Assembly (NCBI GenBank): GCA_036501515.1
Contig: DASYAD010000331.1
Span: forward strand, 1 to 64,000
Source of the DNA: Trebonia sp036501515
Lineage (GTDB): Bacteria; Actinomycetota; Actinomycetes; Streptosporangiales; Streptosporangiaceae
Length of the DNA stretch: 64,000 bases
Reading direction: 5' to 3'
Part shown: positions 1 through 7,284 of the stretch, piece after piece
How the letters are laid out: every line of letters starts with the position of its first letter
Position numbering within the stretch: the stretch's first letter is position 1
Notes under the pieces: model-generated
Databases searched by the model: none
What the model was told of the DNA's origin: nothing
What the model saw: only the letters and a program-made list of their open reading frames with translations
Position numbers and translations under genes: made by a program

Positions 1-130
1 ACTCGCGCAGGAAGCGATGGAACTGCGATCTATTCCAGTAGATAACGGCCAGCGCTTCGCTCAACGCGCCATAGGCGCCGGGAGAAATGTCCCATTGCGG
101 CGCGGTTTGCGGTCCTGCTTGCGTTGTCAT
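1..130 (-). CDS. N-terminal 43 codons of an unidentified element gene
   Basis: Reading leftwards from an ATG at 130, the frame stays open to the window edge for 43 codons. It contains a helical stretch with the residues LSEALAVIYWNRSQFHRFLR. An alternating hydrophobic/aromatic helix of this kind, followed by a basic end, recalls small helical N-terminal domains of actinobacterial conflict-type proteins, but that link is from memory and weak. The opposite-strand frame over 17-343 is less convincing because it lacks any recognisable fold. No strong ribosome site is visible. The gene lies on the same strand as the recombinase, inside the integrated element. Function unknown. Confidence 0.4.
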   Translation of the reverse strand, partial: MTTQAGPQTAPQWDISPGAYGALSEALAVIYWNRSQFHRFLRE

Positions 131-421
131 GGGTCCACCACCAGCGAGAAGGGTCAATCTATGTTAGAACCAACCGGCTACAACCCCAGGCACTTCATCT
201 CCGTCTCCCGCCTACGACAACGCATAGTCGATGAAAAAGCGCCCTATCTGCCCAGAGAGGGTTCGGCGTGGTGGCTGCCGACGCCGCCCACCCGCCCTCC
301 GGTTAATGGGCAGCGACAACTGATCCGCGCTCTGCGACCTTGAAGTGGCAGAGTGTCACCATGTTCGTTACTCCCCGGCCAGGAACCAACCTGGATTATC
401 TTCTAAATAGCCTACTCCGAC
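131..421. other. Non-coding gap within the integrated element
   Basis: This gap lies upstream of the truncated gene at the window edge and downstream of the DUF2637 gene. It is noticeably more AT-rich near 375-415 (around tggattatcttctaaatagc). I see no convincing gene, hairpin terminator or repeat in it. Confidence 0.4.
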
Positions 422-1015
422 CTATCCTGTCACGAGCGTAGCGAGGTACGCGCGCACCAACTGGGCACGTGGCTGCCCTATGTGAAGCCTCGCGCGTATA
501 ACGCGGATCGACGGCGGGCGACCGGCCGTCACGTCGTCGGCGAACTCCACGGCGGCTTGGGCCTGTAGTGCATGCGGCATCCCTGCCGCTGCCCGCTCTG
601 CCTCGGTAGAGACGTCGCACGCTGACTGCTGAGTCCCGCGAATGATCATCATGAGCAATTCGTACGAGCCGACCAGCGCCACCGCAGGCCACGCGCCCAC
701 TCCAGTGCCGACCAGACCATGCCCCAGGCCATGGGCGACGTTCGCCGCGAGCGTGGCCGCGATGCCGAGACCGAGCAGCCACCGCGCCAGCGACGGCACG
801 GGCATGCCCCGACGAACCGAGTCGAGCATGACCATCGAACTAGCCCAGATCAGGCCGTCCACGGTCAGCGGGATGAGATGGGCCGTCCACCCCGTCTCGC
901 CGTGCGCGCGGACCAGAGCGTAAGCGTGCTCATACGACACCACCGCCGCGACCATGGCCACGCCGAGAACGGCAGCGGCGGTTGACCACCTGATTGCCCT
1001 GTCAGTGCCGCTCAT
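422..1015 (-). CDS. DUF2637 membrane protein of integrative elements
   Basis: The 197-residue product has four hydrophobic segments in its first 130 residues, then a cytoplasmic tail whose last 30 residues look like a winged-helix or HTH end (IRVIRARLHIGQPRAQLV). This matches DUF2637, a family found on actinomycete plasmids and integrative elements next to recombinase, replication and transfer genes. Its molecular role is not established. The ATG at 1015 (MSGTDRAIRW) is chosen over an in-frame start 22 codons upstream because it lies 4 bp after the recombinase stop and avoids overlapping that gene. The two genes are probably co-transcribed. Confidence 0.75.
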   Translation of the reverse strand: MSGTDRAIRWSTAAAVLGVAMVAAVVSYEHAYALVRAHGETGWTAHLIPLTVDGLIWASSMVMLDSVRRGMPVPSLARWLLGLGIAATLAANVAHGLGHGLVGTGVGAWPAVALVGSYELLMMIIRGTQQSACDVSTEAERAAAGMPHALQAQAAVEFADDVTAGRPPSIRVIRARLHIGQPRAQLVRAYLATLVTG

Positions 1016-1019
1016 CGCG

Positions 1020-1961
1020 TCAGGCTCCCATGACGCCGTCGTAATGACGGCGAGCCCGGGCGCTGCGTGCGCTGCGCCCATACCGGGCGAGCATCTGCGG
1101 GCCTTCCCAGCCGTTCAGTTCCATCAGGTCACCCTCGGCACCGCCCTTGTCTAGCCAGTTGTGGCTGAACGTGTGCCGGAACATGTGCGGGTGCAGCCTG
1201 ATTCCCGCTTGGGACGCGCGCCGCTCGATCATCTGGTAGACGCCGCTGGATGTCATTGGGCCGCCGCGCACGCCCAGCCACAACGCAGAGGCCCGCGCCA
1301 TCGGGTGCTTGGCGCGCTCGCGCATGTACCGGTCAAGTGCGCGGGCGGTCTCGTAGGTGTACTTGACGGTGCGCTGCTTGTTGCCCTTGCCGGTGACGAC
1401 CGCCTCCCGGTCATGCGCCGATACTTCCTCGGTGGCCAGCCCGGATAGCTCAGACAGTCGCGCGCCGGTGTCCCTGAACAGCGAGATCACCGCGTAGTCG
1501 CGGCGGTTCTCGAACCCGCTGCCCTTGCACGCGGCCAGCAGGGCGGACAGCTCGCCATCGGTGATGACGGGAACGAGCTTGCAGCCGATCTTCGGCGGCT
1601 TCATGTTGGCCATCGGGTTGCGCCGCGGCTCGTCTGGGTCTTCGGTGGCGTGCCACTTGAAGAACTGCTGGAGCGCGCGGAACTGGTTGTTGGCGTACTG
1701 GTCGGTGTAGCCGACCAGGAGAGTGCTCACCCATTCCTGCACGTGGCGCGCGGTCACCTGGGACCAGTCGGTGAGCCCGGCCGGAACTAGGGACGCGGAG
1801 GCGAACCAGGTTGCGGCGTCGGTGTAGATGGTGATGGTCTTGGGTGACTTGTGCTCGGCCCGCAGGTGCAGGTCGAGACTGCCGATCATGGGTTGGAACG
1901 GGCCGGCATCGAGGTTGCGGGCGTAGCCCCTGCCAATCTTCCTCGGGGTCTCCCCTGACAT
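1020..1961 (-). CDS. Tyrosine recombinase (integrase) of the element
   Basis: The 313-residue protein has an N-terminal SAM-like DNA-binding half (about residues 24-110) and a C-terminal catalytic half. Visible catalytic residues are Arg168 in GARLSEL, Lys192 in KGNKQR, His259 and Arg262 in HMFRH, a Trp in place of the second His (LNGWEG, a common substitution) and probably Tyr294 in ARYG. The start at 1961 is chosen because GGAGG lies 4 nt upstream. An upstream in-frame extension would translate that ribosome site. The gene lies next to tRNA-Arg, which is the likely integration target. It should catalyse site-specific integration and excision of the element, probably with an excisionase outside the window. 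Confidence 0.9.
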   Translation of the reverse strand: MSGETPRKIGRGYARNLDAGPFQPMIGSLDLHLRAEHKSPKTITIYTDAATWFASASLVPAGLTDWSQVTARHVQEWVSTLLVGYTDQYANNQFRALQQFFKWHATEDPDEPRRNPMANMKPPKIGCKLVPVITDGELSALLAACKGSGFENRRDYAVISLFRDTGARLSELSGLATEEVSAHDREAVVTGKGNKQRTVKYTYETARALDRYMRERAKHPMARASALWLGVRGGPMTSSGVYQMIERRASQAGIRLHPHMFRHTFSHNWLDKGGAEGDLMELNGWEGPQMLARYGRSARSARARRHYDGVMGA

Positions 1962-2063
1962 GGAACCTCCGTTAAGCGGAAGCTCGATGAGCGCTGTGCG
2001 CTTCGAGCAGTCGGCGCACCACGGTTCCACTTGGTGCGTTTCCGCTTGTCAGAGAGACTTTGC

Positions 2064-2108
2064 GCCCCGACCGCGACTCGAACGCGGGACCTACCTCTTA
2101 GGAGGCGG
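2064..2108. other. Probable attachment site core within tRNA-Arg
   Basis: Elements of this class usually carry an identity block that runs from the anticodon or T arm to the 3' end of the target tRNA. The corresponding half of this tRNA gene is given here. The true core cannot be fixed because the second copy lies outside the window to the left. Confidence 0.4.
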
Positions 2109-2135
2109 TCGCTCTATCCACTGAGCTATCGGGGC
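2064..2135 (-). tRNA. tRNA-Arg (anticodon CCU)
   Basis: The reverse strand folds into a full cloverleaf. It has a 7-bp acceptor stem (GCCCCGA with TCGGGGC), a 4-bp D stem GCTC/GAGC, an anticodon loop CTCCTAA giving anticodon CCU, and a T arm CCGCG-TTCGAGT-CGCGG. The anticodon stem has one mismatch. CCA is not encoded. The 3' end faces the recombinase gene, as expected when an element has integrated there and restored the tRNA 3' end. Confidence 0.93.
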
Positions 2136-2296
2136 TTATGGCATCCACAGCTTACCCGGCTGGAGCGCGCCCGTCGCCCGTTGCGTGACGCCTGATGAAC
2201 TGACGCCGCGCTTCTGCCGTCTCACGGCAGGACCGTCGCCGGCAGGCCTCTCATCCTGACTGGGACCCCGGTGGTTGAAGCCAGTCTCGCAAGGAC

Positions 2297-3080
2297 GTGA
2301 CCGTCCAGGCGCAGGTACTCGCCCTGATTCGCCGCCTGCGGACAGAAATGGGCCTCGCGGTCTTCCAGGACCCGTACTCCTCGCTCAACCCGCGGCTCAC
2401 CGTGCGGCAGGTGCTCACCGAGCTGCTCGCCACGCACGGCCTGGCCAGCGGCGCGGCGGCCGTGGCGCGCAGCGCCGAGGTGATCAGCCAGGTCGGACTG
2501 CCGCCGGACACGCTGGACCGGCTGCCAGGCTCGTTCTCCGGGGGTCAGCGGCAGCGGATCGCCATCGCGCGGACGCTGGTGGTCCAACCGCGCTTCGTGG
2601 TCGCGGACGAGCCCGTCTCCGCACTCGACGTGTCGGTCGAGGCGCTGATCCTGGCGACGTTTCGTAATCTGCGCGATGAGCACGGGATCGGCCTGCTGCT
2701 GATCTCGCACAACCTCGCTGTGGTGCGCGAAGTCTGCGAGCAGGTCGCCGTGATGTACCTCGGCCGCATCGTCGAGGTCGCGCACCGGGACGAGATCTTC
2801 CACAATCCGCGCCACCCGTACACCCGCGCGCTGCTGGCCGCGGCGCCCCGCCTGCACCAGCCCCCGGCCCCGGTGCCGATCGCGCTTGAGGTGCCCCGCG
2901 ACGCCGCCAGCCGGCCGACTAGGTGCAGCTTCCATCCGCGCTGCCCGCTGGCAACCGAGCAGTGCCGAACCAAGGAGCCTGAACTTATGCGGATCGCCGG
3001 CCCGTCGGGCCACCTGGCCGGCGTGTCACTACCGGGACGCTCTCACTCCGGCAGCCGCGCCCGACCCGGCCGGCGCGTGA
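2297..3080 (+). pseudogene. Broken oligopeptide-type ABC transporter ATPase
   Basis: The frame begins with VTVQAQVLALIRRLR, which in this family is the segment just after the Walker B motif. It then jumps directly to the Q-loop of a second ATPase (VFQDPYSSLNP). No Walker A remains. The rest follows a DppF/OppF-type domain: signature SGGQRQRIAIAR, Walker B FVVADEPVSALDV, switch His in LLISHNL, and a Cys-containing C-terminal domain (CSFHPRCPLATEQC). Near 3025-3030 the frame shifts; the expected ending (ACHYRDAL) lies in another frame and stops at 3080. The simplest explanation is an internal deletion joining two tandem ATPase genes, plus an indel. It cannot hydrolyse ATP as it stands. Confidence 0.8.
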
Positions 3081-4219
3081 TGAGGGGCGTGATCAGGCCG
3101 GTTACCGCCGCGGAGTACGCAGCGACCGAGGACGCGCTGGCCCGGTTGCTGCGCACCACCCGCGACGTGGTCATGCTGCAAGGCGAGGCGGTCCTCGGCA
3201 TCGAGGCGGCCTTCTGCGGGATCGGCGGGCCGGGGCGGCGGATGCTGAACATCGTGACCGGCCCCTACGGCATCCTGCTCGGCCGCTGGCTCGGCTCAAG
3301 CGGAGCCAGCGTCGTCAACCTGACGGCACCCGACGGCCAGGCGATTACGGCCGGCGAGGTCGCCGCCGCGCTGCGGACCGGCGCCTCGCAGGGCGAAACG
3401 GACGGCTTTGACGCGGTGGCGGTGGTGCACGCCGAGGCGGCCACCGGGATCGTCAATCCCCTGGGCGAGATAGCGGCGCTGGCCCGGCGCGCCGGTGCGC
3501 TGCTGGTCGTGGACGCCGTGGCGTCCGTCGGCGCCGAGCCGCTGCCAGTTGACGAATGGGACCTGGACCTGGTCGTCATCGGACCTCAGAAGGCACTGGG
3601 CGGACCGTCCGGCGTCTCGGCGGCCGTGCTCGGGCCGCGCGCCTGGGCGGCGATCGAGGCCAACCCGGCCGCACCGCGCGAGTCAGTCCTGTCGCTGCTC
3701 GACTGGCGCGAGACATAGCTGCGGCCCGGTCGCGCCAGCCTGCCGGTGACTCCCTATCACCTGGAAGCCAGGGCCTCGGCCAGGCCCTGGACGCGGTCGC
3801 CGCTGAGGGGCTCGACCAGGTAGTGCACCGGCACCGCCGGGCCCGTGACCGCGACCCGGGCCGGACTGCGATCACTCGGCTTCGGCCTTTACGCGCCGGA
3901 TGACCGGCAGGCCGCGTCCGTCGCCACCGTCGCATTCCCTCCGGCCGGGATCGACCCGGGCCCGCTCCTGCGGGCCGCAGCCGGCATCGCCCAAGGCGGA
4001 CCCGCGGACTCCGGGCTGATCGCCGCCGCGGCACCGGGCACGCTGGCTGGCCGGGCGATCAGGCTCAACCACACAGGACCGTACGCCGCGCTCGCCCCGG
4101 TCCTGACCACGCTGACGTGCCTGGGCGCGGCGGTCGTGACGCTCGGCGGCACGGCCGACATCGCCGCCGCCGTCGCGGCCGGAGTTCAGGAGTGGGCAGC
4201 GGGCGCCGAACGAAGTTAA
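3077..4219 (+). pseudogene. Broken class V PLP aminotransferase
   Basis: The product resembles serine/alanine-glyoxylate type class V aminotransferases. It has the small-domain strands, LLVVDAVASVGAEPLP with the PLP-contacting Asp, and the Schiff-base Lys in VIGPQKALGGPSG. After SLLDWRET an in-frame TAG (3716-3718) takes the place expected for a sense codon. Homologous sequence (LRPGRASLPVTPYHLEARA) continues past the stop, then moves to the next frame near 3775 and back again near 3845, ending at 4219. That is one nonsense codon and two compensating frameshifts. The original start (GTG 3077 or ATG 3080) overlaps the stop of the ATPase remnant, so the two were once translationally coupled. 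Confidence 0.8.
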
Positions 4220-4522
4220 CGAGGCCGGCCTCGAAGCGAGTCCGGTAAGCGGGGGCGGGAAGCCGCGACCGTTCGGACTCGATTCCAGGATCTTCAGGAG
4301 CGCACTGGCGCGCCTGCTCAGGTCGAGCGGCTGCGGGTTTCCGGCAGGACGGCCGCACAGGGCGCCGCGGAGATCCTGCCCTTTCTCAACGCACCGCCCG
4401 CGCCGCTTACCGCGGTTGCGGAGGGCAGGCAGGTCGCGACCGACGCCGCCGCGTTCGACCCGGCAGACGCGGCGCGGTTGCACGAGCTAACCGAACGGCT
4501 GCGGTCACACGGGACCGCGTGA
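4220..4522 (+). pseudogene. C-terminal remnant of an unidentified protein
   Basis: The frame is open without a plausible start and ends at a TGA at 4522. Its last 55 codons show strong GC bias at the third position and read as a normal protein end (for example AEILPFLNAPPAPLTAVAE and FDPADAARLHELTERL). I do not recognise the family. It sits between the broken aminotransferase and the flavin monooxygenase, so it is probably another casualty of the same decaying operon. Confidence 0.45.
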
Positions 4523-4544
4523 CCGGGTGACCGCGTGACCGCCT
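4513..4544. repeat. Four tandem 8-bp units (GACCGCGT)
   Basis: Four consecutive copies of gaccgcgt, with gaccgggt and gaccgcct as variants, cover the stop codon of the remnant and the following bases. Each unit also contains a TGACC start/stop-like overlap. This looks like slippage expansion in non-selected DNA. Confidence 0.7.
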
Positions 4545-4610
4545 GAATTGTCGTCTCATCTGATGGGTTTACCCGGGAATATGCCGGCCGGCCGGCGCGC
4601 TTGCGCCAGT

Positions 4611-4682
4611 ATGAGCGCTCTGGTTCGGGTGGCAGTCGAAGCTGACGAGAACAGTCCCTACGAGGCCAAGGCCGAGGCGTAG
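4611..4682 (+). CDS. Possible 23-codon upstream ORF
   Basis: An ATG at 4611 opens a 23-codon frame (MSALVRVAVEADENSPYEAK...) ending in TAG 4 bp before the monooxygenase start. Such short frames can couple translation of the next gene, and the last codons overlap the GAGG sequence that would serve the monooxygenase. No ribosome site precedes the small frame, so it may be accidental. Confidence 0.2.
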   Translation: MSALVRVAVEADENSPYEAKAEA

Positions 4683-4686
4683 CGTC

Positions 4687-5790
4687 ATGCCGGTCGAGTT
4701 CCTGGGGATCGCCGCGACCAATGACGGCTCGGAGACCACGGCACGGTCCGGGCCCGTCTTCGACAACGAGTACACGCTTCGGCTGGCCCGGGCGCACGAG
4801 GAGAACGGGTGGGACCGGGTCCTGTTCGCCTACGGTTCCGGCAGCCCTGACCCGAACATCGGGGCGGCCTACATCGCCACCAAGACCGAGAAGCTGCAGC
4901 TGCTGCTCGCTCACCGGCCGAACGTGTCCTACCCGACGTTCGCGGCCAAGACCTTCGCCACCGTCGACCAGGTCAGCCGCGGACGGACGACGGTGCACTT
5001 CATCACCGGCGGCACCGACCACGAGCAGCAGCGCGAGGGCGACTACCTGACCAAGGACGAGCGGTACGAGCGCACCCGCGAGTGCATGCAGATCGTCAAG
5101 CGGGCATGGACCTCGCACGACCCCTTCGACTACGCAGGCAAGCACTACCAGTTCGCGGACTTCGTCAGCGACGTGTTCCCGGTCCAGCAGCCTCGTCCAC
5201 GGCTGTCGTTCGGCGGCTCTTCGGCCGCCGCCTACGCGGCCGGCGGCGCCGAGGCGGACATCTACTGCCTGTGGGGCGAGCCACTGGCCCGCACGGCCGA
5301 GCAGATCGACTCGGTGCGGCGGGCCGCGAAGGAGGCCGGGCGCACGGAGACGCCGAAGATCCAGGTGGCGTTCCGCCCGATCATCGCACCGACGGCGGAG
5401 CAGGCCTGGGAGAAGGCACACGACATCGTCGCGCGTATCGAGGCGCGGGTGTGCGCGAGCGGCGGGGCGCTGACCCGGCGCCGGCCTGTCAAGAACCCGG
5501 AGAACACCGGATCACAGCGGCTGATCGCGATCGCGGAGGAAGGCGAGCGGTTCGACCGGGCACTGTGGACCAGGACCGCCGCAGCAACCGGCGGCGCGGG
5601 TAACTCCAACGCCCTGGTCGGCACGCCCGAGACCGTCGCGCAGGCGATCCTCGACTACATCGACCTCGGCGTGGACATCATCTCGATGCGCGGCTACGAC
5701 CTGCTCCAGGACGCGATCGACGTGGGGCAGCAAGTTATCCCCCTCGTCCGCGACGAGGTCGCCAAGCGCGACGCGGCCCTTGCGAGCTGA
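4687..5790 (+). CDS. SsuD-like FMN-dependent monooxygenase
   Basis: The 367-residue protein matches the bacterial luciferase-like superfamily, alkanesulfonate monooxygenase (SsuD) branch, in length and layout. It has an N-terminal strand MPVEFLG, the TIM-barrel segment SRGRTTVHFITGG, the conserved DEFVRVMK-like stretch here as RYERTRECMQIVKRAW, then FGGSSAAA before the insertion loop and a C-terminal GVDIISMRGYDLLQDA. Such enzymes use reduced FMN and oxygen to cleave C-S or C-N bonds; the substrate is unknown. It is the only intact gene in the decaying 2.3-7.1 kb locus. No flavin reductase gene is seen nearby, so FMNH2 must come from elsewhere. Confidence 0.85.
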   Translation: MPVEFLGIAATNDGSETTARSGPVFDNEYTLRLARAHEENGWDRVLFAYGSGSPDPNIGAAYIATKTEKLQLLLAHRPNVSYPTFAAKTFATVDQVSRGRTTVHFITGGTDHEQQREGDYLTKDERYERTRECMQIVKRAWTSHDPFDYAGKHYQFADFVSDVFPVQQPRPRLSFGGSSAAAYAAGGAEADIYCLWGEPLARTAEQIDSVRRAAKEAGRTETPKIQVAFRPIIAPTAEQAWEKAHDIVARIEARVCASGGALTRRRPVKNPENTGSQRLIAIAEEGERFDRALWTRTAAATGGAGNSNALVGTPETVAQAILDYIDLGVDIISMRGYDLLQDAIDVGQQVIPLVRDEVAKRDAALAS

Positions 5791-5794
5791 GCCG

Positions 5795-7122
5795 ATGCCC
5801 GCACCCCAGTTGCATTTCAACGCCTTCATCTGGCCGAACGGCTATCACGAGTCTGCCTGGCGGGTGACCGATGACGACGTGAACAACGTCCTGCGGCTGC
5901 CGTACTACGCCGAGATCGCCCGCATAGCCGAGGGCGGGCTCATGGACTCGATCTTCCTCGCGGACAACATCGCCATTCCCGAATACCGCGTCACGCACCC
6001 GCCGCAGACCCAGTTCGACCCGGTCGCGGTGCTCTCCGCACTGGCCGGGATCACCAGCCGCGTCGGCCTGATCGGCACCGGGTCGACCACCTACAGCAAG
6101 CCGTGGGACCTTGCCCGCCGCTTCGCCACCCTCGACCATCTCAGCGGCGGCCGGGCGGGCTGGAACATCGTCACCACCAGTACGCCGCTGGTAGCCGGGA
6201 ACTTCGGGGAGGCCAGCCACCCGGAACACGCGGACCGCTATGCCCGGGCGCAGGAGTTCACCGACGTGGTCCAGCGCGCCTGGGACGGGTGGGAAGACGA
6301 CGCGGTCACCGGCGACCGCGAGCGCGGGGTGTGGGCAGTTCGCGGCAAGCTCCACGCGCCGCGCTTCCACGGCGAGTACTTCGATGTCGAGGGCATCCTG
6401 CCGTTTCCCCGCTCGCCGCAGGGATGGCCGGTACTCGTGCAGGCTGGCCAGTCCCCAGCCGGGATCAGCCTCGCGGCCAGGTACGCCGAGCTGGTCTTCT
6501 CAGGGCCGCCCTCGCTGGCGGCCGCCAGCGCCTTCAGGGCCGAGTTGCACCGCCAGGCCGCGGCGGCCGGACGCGACCCCGGTCAGCTGCTCGTCCTGCC
6601 CGCGCTCATGGTGACCCTCGGCGGGACCGAGGCCGAGGCGCGGGCCAAGGCAAGCGAGCTCGACGAGCTCGCGAGCCCCGAGTTCCGCTGGCAGAACCTG
6701 CTCTACATGACCGGCCACGACCCCGACGGCTTCGACCCGGACGCCCCGCTGCCTGCCGAGCTCTACGATGGCCGCCCGCTGCCGGTGAGCGGGGCCCAGC
6801 GCCTGTACGACGCCGCCCGCCAGAATCCCGGCCTGCCGCTGCGCGAGCTCGCCCGCAAGCTAGGCGAAAGCCCGGCCCAGAATCACTTCGTCGGCACACG
6901 GAACAACTCGCCGACCACGTGATCGGGTGGCAGGACGCCGCGGCCAGCGACGGCTTCACGATCATGGGCTCAACCCTCCCCCGCGAGCTTGCGGCGTTCA
7001 CCGAGCATGTCGTGCCCATCCTGCAGGCCAGGGGACGCTACCGCAACGAGTACGCAGGCAGCACCCTGCGCGAGCACCTCGGCCTGCACCGTCCCGCCGG
7101 CTACCAGGGGCTGCGGCGCTGA
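5795..7122 (+). pseudogene. Frameshifted NtaA/DmoA-type FMN monooxygenase
   Basis: From ATG 5795 (MPAPQLHFNAFIWPNGYHES) the frame encodes a typical member of the NtaA/SnaA/DmoA/SoxA group, with the hallmark LSGGRAGWNIVTT and EYFDVEG segments. The frame ends early at 6922, after GTRNNSPTT. The expected C-terminal part (EQLADHVIGWQDAAASDGFT to QGLRR) continues in the next frame to 7122. Loss of one C near 6897-6900 (acacgg for acaccgg) explains both halves, and the repaired length, about 442 residues, fits the family. It starts 4 bp after the SsuD-like gene, so the two formed an operon. Sequencing error is the alternative to true decay. Confidence 0.8.
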
Positions 7123-7201
7123 CCGTCCAGGAAACGGGCCCACCGGGCTACCTGGCACGTGCGACACTCCCGGGCCAGCTAGTTTGCCGGACTTGATACC
7201 T

Positions 7202-7238
7202 GGGCTTTCCGTAGCGGGTAGCTTTGGGTTTTCCGTAG
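7202..7238. promoter_or_regulatory. 13-bp direct repeats upstream of the acyltransferase
   Basis: GGGCTTTCCGTAG (7202-7214) and GGGTTTTCCGTAG (7226-7238) differ at one base and are spaced 24 bp apart, a little over two helical turns. They lie 47-83 bp upstream of the acyltransferase start. A tandem activator or repressor site is possible; the factor is unknown. Confidence 0.35.
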
Positions 7239-7284
7239 AATCTGCAGCGATGGCGATCCATATGAGCGGAGGCCCGCCGGACTT

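Larger units (their letters stand above)
1..2135. mobile_element. End of an integrated element at tRNA-Arg
   Basis: A tyrosine recombinase gene points away from, and lies immediately beside, the 3' end of a tRNA-Arg gene. It is preceded on the same strand by a DUF2637 membrane protein gene. This is the usual layout at one end of actinomycete integrative elements of the pSAM2 type, which recombine into the 3' part of a tRNA gene. The element extends leftwards out of the window, so replication, transfer and second attachment-site sequences cannot be seen. The right limit is inferred to fall inside the tRNA gene. DUF2637 proteins are known mainly from such elements. Confidence 0.7.

Noticed and set aside
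17..343. A 108-codon plus-strand frame at the left edge
   Set aside because: The minus-strand reading is better: it has an ATG, a natural helix pattern and agrees with neighbouring gene direction.
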